Assembly: GCA_021791245.1 (NCBI GenBank)
Contig: JAJYWY010000012.1
Location: 1 to 59,243, forward strand
Source: Microcaldota archaeon
GTDB lineage: Archaea > Micrarchaeota > Micrarchaeia > Micrarchaeales > CABMGC01
Length of the DNA stretch: 59,243 nt
Reading direction: 5' to 3'
Both the position numbers and the translations under genes were made by a program. Shown piece after piece: positions 24,941 to 34,188 of the stretch. The notes below the pieces were generated by a model. That model ran no database searches. It was not told where the DNA came from and was given only the letters and a program-made list of their open reading frames with translations. Position 1 is the first letter of the stretch; each line of letters opens with the position of its first letter.

Positions 24941-26560
24941 TTATTTCTTTGTGCTTCTGGCTTTATCGCCCTTTTTTCTTGTTCTTCTATATGCTGCGGC
25001 AACCACAGCTATAACTGCAATCGCGCCAACTATTTCTTCCCACGGGGGCGCCCCCTGGCTCGAACTTGCAGCGCCGACCTCCACATAATAGTTGTCCGAT
25101 GACGAATACTGCTGGCTTGTAGCTCCGTTAGGCTGCGTCCACTGCTCATATATAGTAACAGGGTACTGCCCAGGGTTCCCCTGCGGATCTATGTTTACGT
25201 AAAAAGTCACATTTTCAGCTTCTCCAGGCGCGAGGCTGTCTATGTATGCGTTCCCATTTGACGTCGACACGGGATATATCGTCTGCAAGTCTAGATTTAG
25301 GTTCTGTGCAGCTTGGTTTCCTGTGTTCTTTATCCTGAACGTTACTGGCACGTAAGTGTTTCCCGGATTCAGACTGCCAAGCTCCTCCGTTATGTTGAAG
25401 ACTGCAGCAGACTGCATTCTTACAGGCACATACTCTATGGCGTCAGTTTCGTTGCCCATGTTGGCGTTGTAGTACTGCAGTCTTATCGGCAGGTAGTACA
25501 TGGAGGCGTTATCGCTTTTGTATGCGGAAATGAATACGTTCTGCATCACAGATGCGCCTTCATTTATGCTGCCAAGGTATGTGCTTGATGCGCTGTTTCC
25601 CAATGAAAGCCCCGATGCGTTGAGAAATGTAATTGTCGCATTCTTTGCTTCTCCGTTCCCTGAATTGTGTATGGATATGGACAGCGTCTGGTTGGTTCCG
25701 GGATATATGTACGGAGGGGTAGCGCCTGCAACGGTTGCAACAAGCGACGGGCTCTGCACGGCTATGCTGATAGGCATGGATACGTTTTCTGCCTCGCCCT
25801 GCCCGGAATCGAGGTTATAGCGGAGTATCGCAGGTATTGCCTCCTTTCCATTGCCTATGCTGCTGTTCACGTATATTTCAGCAGATGCAGTGCCTGTGCT
25901 TCCTGCATCTATATTTGACATATAGAATATGTACGGCCCTGTTATCGTGAAATTCTTGGAATCAAGAAGTTCAACAGATACGTTGTCCGCGCTTCCGGTC
26001 CCTATGTTTGTAGCTTCTATCGTCACATCGCTCTGGCTTCCCGGGGTAAGCGCCTGCTCCGGAAGCGGAGTCAGCCGTATGTCTGGCGTGCCGCTTATGT
26101 ATAGTGTGATCGGCATTACTGCAGTCTGCGTTACTGTTGTAGACAAAGTGCTTGTTCCTTCCGTAGTTGTGCTCGTTGTCATGTATTCCGCTATTACGTC
26201 AAGCGTATATGTTCCGGACTTTGCGTATTTCGGTATCTTTATATTATACGTAAAGTAGCTGTATAATCCGTTGTATAATCCTGTACCCATAGAATTTATC
26301 AGCGTAGTCTGCGACGGCGAATAGTTCAGCAGCGGATACGCCCCGGAAAGCTGCAGGTTCACGTTGTTGAGCACGTTAGGGTAGGAATTGTACAGCTGGA
26401 ATTTTATGGTGATATTGTCGCCTGCAACTATGGGCTGCGGAGTCACATACAAGTTCACAATGGACAGCGCTCCGCTGCCTGAAGTCGTTGTCTGCGCATG
26501 GGCAAGCATTGGCAGCATGGCAGCAAGAAGCAAAGCCGCAAAAAAGTTTATTCCTTTCAT
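24941..26560 (-). CDS. secreted CARDB/NEW3-type surface protein with C-terminal membrane anchor
   Basis: 539 residues. The start at 26560 is set by a GGTGAT site 4 bases upstream and by a clean signal peptide (MKGINFFAALLLAAMLPMLAHA). Then come several ~110-residue immunoglobulin-like repeats with the CARDB pattern (IKFQLYNSY, VTIEATNIGTG, LSISIHNSGNGEAKN, VTFRIKNTGNQAAQN). A single C-terminal membrane helix (~508-527) and a basic tail end the chain. Many N-glycosylation sites. It is encoded just after an ABC-2 permease and ATPase, so it probably works with them outside the cell, perhaps as a ligand-catching or assembly partner. Confidence 0.82.
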   Translation of the reverse strand: MKGINFFAALLLAAMLPMLAHAQTTTSGSGALSIVNLYVTPQPIVAGDNITIKFQLYNSYPNVLNNVNLQLSGAYPLLNYSPSQTTLINSMGTGLYNGLYSYFTYNIKIPKYAKSGTYTLDVIAEYMTTSTTTEGTSTLSTTVTQTAVMPITLYISGTPDIRLTPLPEQALTPGSQSDVTIEATNIGTGSADNVSVELLDSKNFTITGPYIFYMSNIDAGSTGTASAEIYVNSSIGNGKEAIPAILRYNLDSGQGEAENVSMPISIAVQSPSLVATVAGATPPYIYPGTNQTLSISIHNSGNGEAKNATITFLNASGLSLGNSASSTYLGSINEGASVMQNVFISAYKSDNASMYYLPIRLQYYNANMGNETDAIEYVPVRMQSAAVFNITEELGSLNPGNTYVPVTFRIKNTGNQAAQNLNLDLQTIYPVSTSNGNAYIDSLAPGEAENVTFYVNIDPQGNPGQYPVTIYEQWTQPNGATSQQYSSSDNYYVEVGAASSSQGAPPWEEIVGAIAVIAVVAAAYRRTRKKGDKARSTKK

Positions 26561-26586
26561 AAAATCACCTAATATAACCATTCCAT

Positions 26587-27693
26587 TCATTCTATCGTGG
26601 GTTTGAATATCATTAATAGCAGGGCAACAAGGAACGCAGAGAAGCATGCAAGTATTCCTCCGTCTATAAGGAGCACCTGCGTATTTATAAAGCCTACGAG
26701 TATGGCATCCCTTGCTATCTCGTTTGCATAAGTCAAAGGGTCTACAACAGAGACCGCCTGCAGCCAGCTTGGGAGGGAATATATCGGGGTTATGCCTCCG
26801 GATATGAACCAAAGCGGCAAGCCTATGGTCTGCGATATTATGGCGAATATCTCCGGCTTCCTTATTTTTCCGACTATAACTATAAGCATTGTAAGGGCCT
26901 GGAATCCTATCGCAATCAGTATCGCTATCAATATTATGTACGGTATGGCAGCGAAGCCCATCGCTATATTGGCTCCTGCAAGCAGGCCTACGGCAACCGC
27001 AGTAAACGCGTAAAGGAGAGCTTGCGTAGAACCGGACAGTATGCGGCTCACCATAATCGCATTCTTGTCTATTGGCGACACAAACAGGGCTTTCATATAT
27101 CCGAGCTGTATATCAGTTATGAGGGCAAGCCCTCCGCCAAAGAGCGCGCCGAATATAACCACCATCCCTATTATTCCGCTCATCAAAAAATCCTTATAGC
27201 TTCCCTTAGTGGCATACAAAGAGTTTGCGCTTATCCCTGTGCCTGGCTGCTGCGCAGGCTGCGCCATTTCGGTATACTTTGCTATGTACCCATCTATTAC
27301 CTGAAGCGTAGGCCCTGCCACCGTCTGCTGCGCATTGCTGTAATAGAGGTCTACGGATTTCTGCGAATAGCTTGGAAAGTCCTGGAGTATTACTATTACC
27401 ACGGAAACGCTTCCGTTCCTCAGCATTGCCATTGCAGTGTTCTGGTCAGTTATAGAGATTATCTGCAAATTGCTGCTTGATTCCAGCGAGTTTATCAGCG
27501 ATGTCGATGCGTGGTTGTTCGCATAATTCACTATTGCCACCGGGGTTCCTATGACTGTCGTGCCTATGCTTCCGAAAAAAAGGATTATTACCAGCGGAAA
27601 GATTATGGATCTCACTATGTTGCTCCTGAGGTTGGCCTTGAATATTAGCATATCCCTTTTGTAAAGGGTTATTGTATCCCTTACGAATGCCAT
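26587..27693 (-). CDS. ABC-2 type exporter permease
   Basis: 368 residues. One N-terminal membrane segment, an extracellular loop (~45-165) and five further segments in the C-terminal half, the ABC-2/YhgE-like layout. The start at 27693 (MAFVRDT) follows a GGAGGT site made of the last codons of the ATPase gene, so the two are coupled. It exports an unknown substrate, drug, lipid or peptide, powered by the upstream ATPase. Confidence 0.87.
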   Translation of the reverse strand: MAFVRDTITLYKRDMLIFKANLRSNIVRSIIFPLVIILFFGSIGTTVIGTPVAIVNYANNHASTSLINSLESSSNLQIISITDQNTAMAMLRNGSVSVVIVILQDFPSYSQKSVDLYYSNAQQTVAGPTLQVIDGYIAKYTEMAQPAQQPGTGISANSLYATKGSYKDFLMSGIIGMVVIFGALFGGGLALITDIQLGYMKALFVSPIDKNAIMVSRILSGSTQALLYAFTAVAVGLLAGANIAMGFAAIPYIILIAILIAIGFQALTMLIVIVGKIRKPEIFAIISQTIGLPLWFISGGITPIYSLPSWLQAVSVVDPLTYANEIARDAILVGFINTQVLLIDGGILACFSAFLVALLLMIFKPTIE

Positions 27694-27695
27694 TG

Positions 27696-28682
27696 CTACC
27701 TCCTCCACATAATGGACCTTGGGCTTGACATCTCCCCCGTAGTGTCCCTGAGCGCAGATCCGGTGAGCTTCATAAACACATCGTTAAGGTCGGGGAGGTG
27801 CATGCTCACAGAATGCACTTTTAGCTTTCTTTTATCCATCTGGGCGAGCATCTTCGATAGCATGTTCAACTTTCCCTCTTCTATCTCCCCCCGTATCCTG
27901 TCGCCCTCCAGAACCGTTTTCATCCCGAAGTCCTTCTCGAAAATCTCCCTGATGTCATCAATATCATCCTTCTCTGCTATTATCTCTAGTATCCTCCCAT
28001 TGCCAACCAGCCTCTTTAGCTCCGAAGTGGTCCCTATCGCCTTTATCCTGCCGTGGTCTATTATTGCTATCCTATCGCATAGCTCGTCGGCTTCTTCAAG
28101 ATACTGCGTAGTCATTATTATAGTCACCCCCTTTTCGTTCAGCCTCTTTATATGGTTCCACATGCTGACCCTATTCTGTATATCAAGCCCTACTGTGGGC
28201 TCGTCAAGTATCAGTATGTCGGGATTGTGTATCATCGCCTTGGCCACGTTGAGCCTCCGCTGCATGCCGCCTGAATACATTCCTGCCCGCCTGTCCCTGA
28301 AATCGTAAAGGTCGACTTCCTTAAGCGCTTCGTCAACTTTTGACTGTATCTCATCTTTTGGTATATGGTATAGGTTCGCATACATCTCAAGGTTCTCCCT
28401 TCCGGTAAGTTCTGCCTCTACTATCGTTTCCTGCGTCATCATCCCTATGTGCTTCTTGGCTTCTGCCATCTGGCTCTTTGCATCGTATCCAAGTATGTGG
28501 ATATTTCCTGATGTTATCTTTATCAGGCCCAATAGCATATTTATTATGGTCGTCTTTCCTGCCCCGTTAGGGCCCAGTATCCCAAACATTTCTCCTTTCC
28601 TTATTCCGAGGCTCACATGGTCAACAGCAGTGAAGTCGCCAAATCTCTTGACAACATTATTCAATGTTACCGCCATCTCCAT
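27696..28682 (-). CDS. ABC exporter ATPase
   Basis: 328 residues. Walker A GPNGAGKTT near 37, signature YSGGMQRRL near 138 and Walker B ILILDEP near 157. The C-terminal ~90 residues form the extra domain usual in drug/antibiotic exporter ATPases (DrrA/CcmA type). A GGTGAG site precedes the ATG at 28682. Operon order is regulator, ATPase, permease, surface protein, all on the minus strand with gaps under 30 bases. Confidence 0.9.
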   Translation of the reverse strand: MEMAVTLNNVVKRFGDFTAVDHVSLGIRKGEMFGILGPNGAGKTTIINMLLGLIKITSGNIHILGYDAKSQMAEAKKHIGMMTQETIVEAELTGRENLEMYANLYHIPKDEIQSKVDEALKEVDLYDFRDRRAGMYSGGMQRRLNVAKAMIHNPDILILDEPTVGLDIQNRVSMWNHIKRLNEKGVTIIMTTQYLEEADELCDRIAIIDHGRIKAIGTTSELKRLVGNGRILEIIAEKDDIDDIREIFEKDFGMKTVLEGDRIRGEIEEGKLNMLSKMLAQMDKRKLKVHSVSMHLPDLNDVFMKLTGSALRDTTGEMSSPRSIMWRR

Positions 28683-28686
28683 ATTC

Positions 28687-29010
28687 TCACCCTATTAATT
28701 TACCCACTTCTATAAGCGACCGTTTTAGCTCTGCAGAAGCATGCTTCAGAAGATCGTTGCCTTTTTTTGTAGTCGCATAGTATTTCTTCCCGTTTTTCAT
28801 CTTATACGATATGAATCCCCTGGATTCCAGCATGCTTATGGCATTGTATATGTCGTTCTTTGTTATTGAAGAGAAGAAGTGGGATTTGTGCATCTTCATG
28901 TCTTTTACCAGTGCATATGGGTATTGGGCTGAAATCCTAAACGTTCTCAGCAGTATAACCATGAGCATCACTCCCCTGAGCCTTCTATCAAAGTTGCGGC
29001 CTATATCCAT
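28687..29010 (-). CDS. PadR-like winged-helix regulator
   Basis: 107 residues. The core HFFSSITKNDIYNAISMLES followed by GFISYKMKNGKKYYATTKKG is a winged helix: recognition helix then beta wing, as in PadR. The start at 29010 is preferred over longer in-frame starts because the AT-rich TATA region (TTTAAATTTAAA and ATATAATATATA, 29023-29052) lies just before it. It heads the exporter operon, 4 bases before the ATPase gene, so it probably represses this operon until a ligand arrives. Confidence 0.72.
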   Translation of the reverse strand: MDIGRNFDRRLRGVMLMVILLRTFRISAQYPYALVKDMKMHKSHFFSSITKNDIYNAISMLESRGFISYKMKNGKKYYATTKKGNDLLKHASAELKRSLIEVGKLIG

Positions 29011-29101
29011 GCCAATCTCCAATATGTTTAAATTTAAACTATATAATATATAAATATGTGAATAACTAGATATAAAGGCCAATATCGATGCAGCTGGTAA
29101 A

Positions 29102-29284
29102 ATGAAGATAGAACCGCACAAAAAGATAAAAAACTTTTACAACGACTCAAAAAGGGTATTAAGCACTAGCTACAAGCCTACTAACGAGAGCTTCATGAAA
29201 ACTTTCAAGATGGTAATCCTTTCCATAGTGCTTATCGGCGCCCTTGGGTACGTAATATCCCTTGTAATAGGGCTGATAGCCTGA
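29102..29284 (+). CDS. secE: protein translocase subunit SecE/Sec61 gamma
   Basis: 60 residues. An amphipathic N-terminal helix (HKKIKNFYNDSKRVLSTSYKPTNESF) followed by one membrane helix, the exact Sss1/SecE plan. It clamps the SecY channel in the membrane. It is divergent from the PadR operon and shares its AT-rich promoter region. Confidence 0.9.
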   Translation: MKIEPHKKIKNFYNDSKRVLSTSYKPTNESFMKTFKMVILSIVLIGALGYVISLVIGLIA

Positions 29285-29343
29285 CATACTTCCATAATTT
29301 GAAGCCCGGGCTTTCTAACATTCCCTCTTAAACCGATGTTCCA

Positions 29344-30120
29344 ATGGATATAGATATAGACATAATGAAGTCGGCGCAGGAGAATGCCAACGATTATTTC
29401 AGCATGTCTAAGAAGGCAAAGAGAAAAAAAGAAGGGGCAATAGAAGCGCTTAAGGATCTTGAGAAAAGACTTGCGGAGCACGAAAAAGCTGGGAAGGAGA
29501 ACGCGCCTGTGCTAAAGAAAGTGGAGAAGCAGGAATGGTACGAGAAGTTCAGGTGGTTCTTTGCAAGCGACGGCTCCCTAGCAATAGGCGGAAGGGATGC
29601 AAGGCAGAATGAGATAATAGTGGGCAGATACTTTGAGGACAAGGATCTATTCTTCCATGCCGACATATTCGGCGCATCCGTAGTCATATTAAAAGATGGA
29701 ACTTATAAAAATCGCGGAATAAAGGAAGAGGTTGCGCAGTTTGCGGCATGCTATTCCAGGGCCTGGGAGCAGAGCGCAACTGTCAATGTGTATTCTCTTC
29801 CAAGGTCTGGTGTCAGCAAGTCAACGCAAAAAGGGTCTATTGGCACAGGCAGCTTCCTCTTAAGCGGGGAGAGGGAATGGTTCAAGGACGCAAAGCTGGA
29901 GCTCTGCGCATATGTAACAGAGCAGGAGGAGGGAATGAAGAAACTCAATATCGCGCCTGGGGAAACATGCCGAAAATTAGGCATACGCGGCGTGCTCATA
30001 ACTCCCGGAAATGTAAAGAAGTCGGATGCAGCGAAATTCATATCTAAGGTATTGGATTACAATGATCTCGATAAGATAATGCAGGCGCTTCCTGCGGGCA
30101 TGTTCTCATTGGTTTCCTAA
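29344..30120 (+). CDS. stand-alone NFACT-R domain protein (Rqc2/NEMF fragment-like)
   Basis: 258 residues. A charged coiled coil (~8-60) and then the NFACT-R (DUF814) domain: EKFRWFFASDGSLAIGGRDARQNE, FFHADIFGASVVI, EVAQFAACYSRAWE, TGSFLLSGER. In full-length archaeal and eukaryotic Rqc2/NEMF proteins this part follows NFACT-N and HhH domains and binds tRNA on stalled large subunits. Here the N-terminal half is missing, and no frame before it supplies it. It may work with an NFACT-N protein elsewhere, or in a trimmed ribosome-rescue pathway. Confidence 0.85.
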   Translation: MDIDIDIMKSAQENANDYFSMSKKAKRKKEGAIEALKDLEKRLAEHEKAGKENAPVLKKVEKQEWYEKFRWFFASDGSLAIGGRDARQNEIIVGRYFEDKDLFFHADIFGASVVILKDGTYKNRGIKEEVAQFAACYSRAWEQSATVNVYSLPRSGVSKSTQKGSIGTGSFLLSGEREWFKDAKLELCAYVTEQEEGMKKLNIAPGETCRKLGIRGVLITPGNVKKSDAAKFISKVLDYNDLDKIMQALPAGMFSLVS

Positions 30121-30290
30121 TAAAAGTGACATCTCACATGGCCCCTTCCAACTGCGAGACCATAAAAATGCAATCGAATATGCCCCATGATTCAAAGGCC
30201 CGGCTCGCAGCTGCCGGATTTGCAGCAGCTTGGCAATATGCATGTGCAATATGTACATATACCTGCATTGATCAAAGAATTAAGAATTCT

Positions 30291-30299
30291 TTTATATCT
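30291..30299 (+). promoter_or_regulatory. TATA box of pyrG
   Basis: TTTTATATC about 25 bases before the pyrG ATG, consistent with a leaderless message. Confidence 0.5.
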
Positions 30300-30317
30300 T
30301 AATGGATTCTTATTCTC

Positions 30318-31916
30318 ATGCAGACGAAGTTCATAATCATACTTGGCTCTTTGATGAGCGGCCTTGGCAAAGGTGTCATAACATCTTCCATCTCAAAGAT
30401 CCTCAGCTTCTACGACTACAAAGTGCTTCCGCTCAAGTTTGACGGATATCTTAATTATGATTCCGGGACCATAAATCCTTACAAGCACGGCGAAGTATTC
30501 GTACTTGAAGACGGAGCGGAACTGGACATGGATTTCGGTATGTATGAGCGCTTCCTAAATGTCAACCTGAAGAATGAACTCTCAATAACTGGCGGCAAGA
30601 TCATGACAACAGTAATCTCCAAGGAGCGCGTAGGGGAATTCCTTGGGGATGACATACAAATAATACCCCATCTTACCGGAGAAATAATAAAGTGGGTAAA
30701 AAACGTTGCCGCTAAGAACAATCTCGATGCGCTTGTGATAGAAGTCGGCGGTACTGTTGGCGACTTGGAGAACGGCTATTTCATAGAAGCTATGAGGCAG
30801 TTATCCCTTTCCGAGGACGTAGAATTCATCAATCTCACGTATATACCTCAGGTAGGATTAAGCAAGGAGCAGAAGACTAAGCCTACGCAGCTTGCATACA
30901 GATTGCTAATGCAGCTGGGCATAAAGCCGGACCTTCTCATATGCAGGTGCGGGAGTAAACTTGCGGAGAAGACAAAGGAGAAGCTTGCGCTATTCACGAA
31001 TCTTACAAACGACAGGATAATAGACGATAGCGATGTTGATACCATATACTCCATGCCCATTATGCTCATGGCGCAGGGCGCAGACAAGATCCTGCTTGAC
31101 GACCTTGGATTCAAGAACACGCGAAACGAAAGGAAAGTAAGGGAGTGGGCTGAAATAGTAGACAGATTATCAAAGCCCAAAAAGAAAGTCAGCGTAGCCA
31201 TAGTTGGCAAATATACAGGTGCAGACGATTCATATGCCAGCGTGAAAGAGGCATTGGTGAGTGCAGGTGCGGAATTGGGGGTAGGCGTAAGCATAGAGTT
31301 CATAGATTCCTCCCTCATCGAGAAGAAGGGATATGACCTTTCTCCATTCGACGGCATACTTGTCCCGGGGGGATTCGGCAACAGGGGAATAGAGGGCATG
31401 ATAGCGGCAATAAAATATGCAAGGGAGAACAACATGCCATATCTCGGAATATGCCTTGGCATGCAGCTGATGTGCATAGAGTTTGCAAGGAACGTGTGCG
31501 GAATTGAAGGCGCCACATCGTCCGAATTCGACAAAAACGCAGAGCATAAAATAATATCCCTTATGAGCGAACAGGAAGGGGTAACAGCAAAGGGGGCTAC
31601 GATGCGCCTAGGTACCTATGGGTGCATGATACAGGATAAGAATTCGCTTGCCTACGGTGCATACAAGCAGGAAAGGATAATGGAGAGGCACAGGCACAGG
31701 TACGAGTTCAACAACGAGTACAGGGAATTATTTGCAAAGGGCGGAATGGTTATATCTGGCATGTCCCCTGACAAGAATATGGTGGAGATTGTAGAATGGC
31801 AGAACGGGCTTGGCATAGGCACGCAAGCGCATCCCGAATTCAAGTCAAGGCCTGGAAATCCTGCCCCGCTATTCACAAGCTTTGTAAATTTATGCATCAG
31901 GACAAGAAAGACCTGA
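30318..31916 (+). CDS. pyrG: CTP synthase
   Basis: 532 residues, full length. The synthase domain starts with ILGSLMSGLGKG and has YKHGEVFVLEDGAELDMDFG. The glutaminase domain has GICLGMQ with the nucleophilic Cys and QAHPEFKSRPG with the His/Glu pair. It makes CTP from UTP, ATP and glutamine, the only de novo route to cytidine nucleotides. The last 20 bases overlap the end of the convergent glycosyltransferase gene. Confidence 0.96.
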   Translation: MQTKFIIILGSLMSGLGKGVITSSISKILSFYDYKVLPLKFDGYLNYDSGTINPYKHGEVFVLEDGAELDMDFGMYERFLNVNLKNELSITGGKIMTTVISKERVGEFLGDDIQIIPHLTGEIIKWVKNVAAKNNLDALVIEVGGTVGDLENGYFIEAMRQLSLSEDVEFINLTYIPQVGLSKEQKTKPTQLAYRLLMQLGIKPDLLICRCGSKLAEKTKEKLALFTNLTNDRIIDDSDVDTIYSMPIMLMAQGADKILLDDLGFKNTRNERKVREWAEIVDRLSKPKKKVSVAIVGKYTGADDSYASVKEALVSAGAELGVGVSIEFIDSSLIEKKGYDLSPFDGILVPGGFGNRGIEGMIAAIKYARENNMPYLGICLGMQLMCIEFARNVCGIEGATSSEFDKNAEHKIISLMSEQEGVTAKGATMRLGTYGCMIQDKNSLAYGAYKQERIMERHRHRYEFNNEYRELFAKGGMVISGMSPDKNMVEIVEWQNGLGIGTQAHPEFKSRPGNPAPLFTSFVNLCIRTRKT

Positions 31917-32607
31917 TAAGCGCGATGGCCTGCCTTGCTCCTGCCTTAGACCTGCCTTCTTTCCTGGAAGCGAACGCATAAGGGACTTCTGCTATCTTGG
32001 CATCCCCCTTTCTTATGCATTTCAGTATGTCAAACAGTATCTTGTATCCTTCTCCCACGAATCTCCCCCTGTTCTTCATGTATATGTTTTTGAAGAATCT
32101 TCTCCTTATCCCGAAGTAACCAGAGAATATGTCGCTGCTTCTTTCCCTTCCAAGGAGGACAAGCTCCGCATATCCCAATGTTATAAGGGCCTTAGAGATG
32201 AGTTTCCTGTACATCTGCCATCCCTCCACGCTTTTCCTTACAGCCACTGCAATATCATTCCCCGAGTCCAACTTTTCACTGATATCCCCTATCCTATCGA
32301 ATGGGTGCTGCATGTCTGCATCCATCACTATTGCAAATTTCGTACCTGATTCCATGATACCGTCGATAACGCTTCCTGTCAGCCCTTTCCTCCTCTTCAT
32401 GGAGCTCCTGTCGAGGAACCGTATCCTCCGATGGGCCCTTGCAAGCGACATGACAACGCTTTTTGTCCTGTCCGTTGACCCGTCGTCAGCCACAATTATG
32501 CTTATGCCCGGATACCGCCCTATTATCGCCGACATAAGTTTCCCTATGCTTCCTTCCTCGTTGTACGTTGGAAGCACTACCGTTACAGAAGAATAAATGC
32601 CCCTCAA
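31897..32607 (-). CDS. family 2 glycosyltransferase (polyprenyl-phosphate sugar transferase-like)
   Basis: 236 residues. VVLPTYNEEGSI, VADDGSTDRT and VMDADMQHPF are the nucleotide-sugar and metal sites. No membrane helices at the C-terminus. It is the last gene of the glycan operon with two flippases. It starts in a 4-base ATGA overlap with the flippase before it, so translation is coupled. The substrate sugar is unknown. Confidence 0.87.
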   Translation of the reverse strand: MRGIYSSVTVVLPTYNEEGSIGKLMSAIIGRYPGISIIVADDGSTDRTKSVVMSLARAHRRIRFLDRSSMKRRKGLTGSVIDGIMESGTKFAIVMDADMQHPFDRIGDISEKLDSGNDIAVAVRKSVEGWQMYRKLISKALITLGYAELVLLGRERSSDIFSGYFGIRRRFFKNIYMKNRGRFVGEGYKILFDILKCIRKGDAKIAEVPYAFASRKEGRSKAGARQAIALIRSFLS

Positions 32608-34181
32608 GGTATGAACCTCAGTATGTATCCAAGGAAGCCTATCATTATGCTTCCTATTATAGGTATGTTCTTCGCTATCTTTATTATAACCATTATCTCG
32701 CCTTTATTCAGCGCCTTCGTGAATGCGACAGCTATAGGATATACAATTGCAGTTATCGCGATTCCGATGACAAGCTGCACGAACGGCGAAATTCCAAGCA
32801 TTGAGAAGGCGAGCAGCACAATCCCAAGTATCACGTTTGCGGCTATTATCCTTGAGATGTTGTAGTCTATATCCAATTTCAGCACCTTCTTTACATACCA
32901 TATGTAGATGGCGTCTGTTGCCAGGGCATTCACGAAGAAGAGCGCGATTATCAGGCTAAATGTGCTGAATATCCTGGCAGAGACAAGCAGCGCTATTATC
33001 TCTGCCGCATCCACTGCCAGGGAGTACTTGAATACCCTAAGAACCTCCCCCCTGCTCATCGCTATCGCGCCGCCGCTCACGCTGAACAGGCCTATGAGTA
33101 TGCTTATCGCTATCGCTATCATGTACAGCGGCGCGGCTGCAAAAGAGTATGTAAACAGCGTGTTTATTATCTGGGTGGAGAAGACAATTATATACACTAT
33201 TATCGGGGTTGTGAAAAGGAAGGAGAAGTATATTGAATAGCGGTATATCTGGTTTGTCTTCCTTGCTATGCTATTCGTCTCATTTGCTATTGTAAACATG
33301 GGAATAAGCACAGCGCCTATGGATCCTACGACTATATCTATAAGATTGCCGATCTTTGTGGCTACTCCATACGAGCCTATCGAGCCTACTACGGATGCGC
33401 CGAAGAACGCGCTTATGAGAAGCATCGAAAGATTCGTTGTTGCGTTTCCAACTATGCCCGACAAAGTGAGAGGAGTTGAAAAGAACAGCATCTCCTTCAT
33501 CCTTTTCCGCATCCCCTCCATTTTGAGGCTTATGCTGCTAAACTTTAGTACATAGTATATCTGGTAAATTGCCCCCACTGCCAAACCTGCAGAGAATCCT
33601 GCCACTGCGCCGATGGGCCCGAACCCTGCAATTACGAGCGCTATGCTTATTATCGCCTGCAGCCCGTAATTTATCACGGAAGCCAGCGCAGGGTGGATTC
33701 CGTCCCCGAAACTTATCAGTATTGCAGAAAGATTGCCGAAGAGCAGGGATCCGAGCACGCTTGTTATCGTAAGAAGCACTATCGGCACATAGCTTGTGCT
33801 GTGGAATATGTAATTGGCTATGAATCCGCTCAGCAATACCGCAGCTATAGAGACTGCAAGCCCCATTATAGCAAGCAGCAGCATGCCGCTGCCTAGTATC
33901 TCAGCTACCTCGTCATTCTTCTTTTTCAGCACGTTTTGGGGTATGTATTTGTTGAAATACTGCGTTGCGCTTATGCTTGATACGGAAATAAGCAGGCTGG
34001 ACAACCCAAGTGCAAGCGTATATACTCCGTATCCGGATGAGCCGAGCAGCCTGGCTATAATTATAAACGTTATGCCCCCTATCGCAACCGAGGCAACCTT
34101 CCCAAGCAGCACCATCGAAGCTATGCTTCCGCTGCTGATCCCAAGCCTCTCAACGTCAGAGTTGTCGTACTTTCCATTCAT
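32604..34181 (-). CDS. polysaccharide flippase (Wzx/MATE-like), second copy
   Basis: 525 residues with about 14 membrane helices, a polysaccharide biosynthesis/transport protein of the MOP superfamily (COG2244). GKVASVAIGGITFIIIARLLGSSG-type first helix. It should flip lipid-linked oligosaccharides outward. It is adjacent to a second flippase and to a DPM-type transferase, which supports a surface glycan role. Confidence 0.87.
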   Translation of the reverse strand: MNGKYDNSDVERLGISSGSIASMVLLGKVASVAIGGITFIIIARLLGSSGYGVYTLALGLSSLLISVSSISATQYFNKYIPQNVLKKKNDEVAEILGSGMLLLAIMGLAVSIAAVLLSGFIANYIFHSTSYVPIVLLTITSVLGSLLFGNLSAILISFGDGIHPALASVINYGLQAIISIALVIAGFGPIGAVAGFSAGLAVGAIYQIYYVLKFSSISLKMEGMRKRMKEMLFFSTPLTLSGIVGNATTNLSMLLISAFFGASVVGSIGSYGVATKIGNLIDIVVGSIGAVLIPMFTIANETNSIARKTNQIYRYSIYFSFLFTTPIIVYIIVFSTQIINTLFTYSFAAAPLYMIAIAISILIGLFSVSGGAIAMSRGEVLRVFKYSLAVDAAEIIALLVSARIFSTFSLIIALFFVNALATDAIYIWYVKKVLKLDIDYNISRIIAANVILGIVLLAFSMLGISPFVQLVIGIAITAIVYPIAVAFTKALNKGEIMVIIKIAKNIPIIGSIMIGFLGYILRFIP

Positions 34182-34188
34182 CTGAACA

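Noticed and set aside
26561-26812. Longer start for the CARDB protein
   Set aside because: The extra part would precede the signal peptide and overlaps the ABC-2 permease gene; a GGTGAT site marks 26560.
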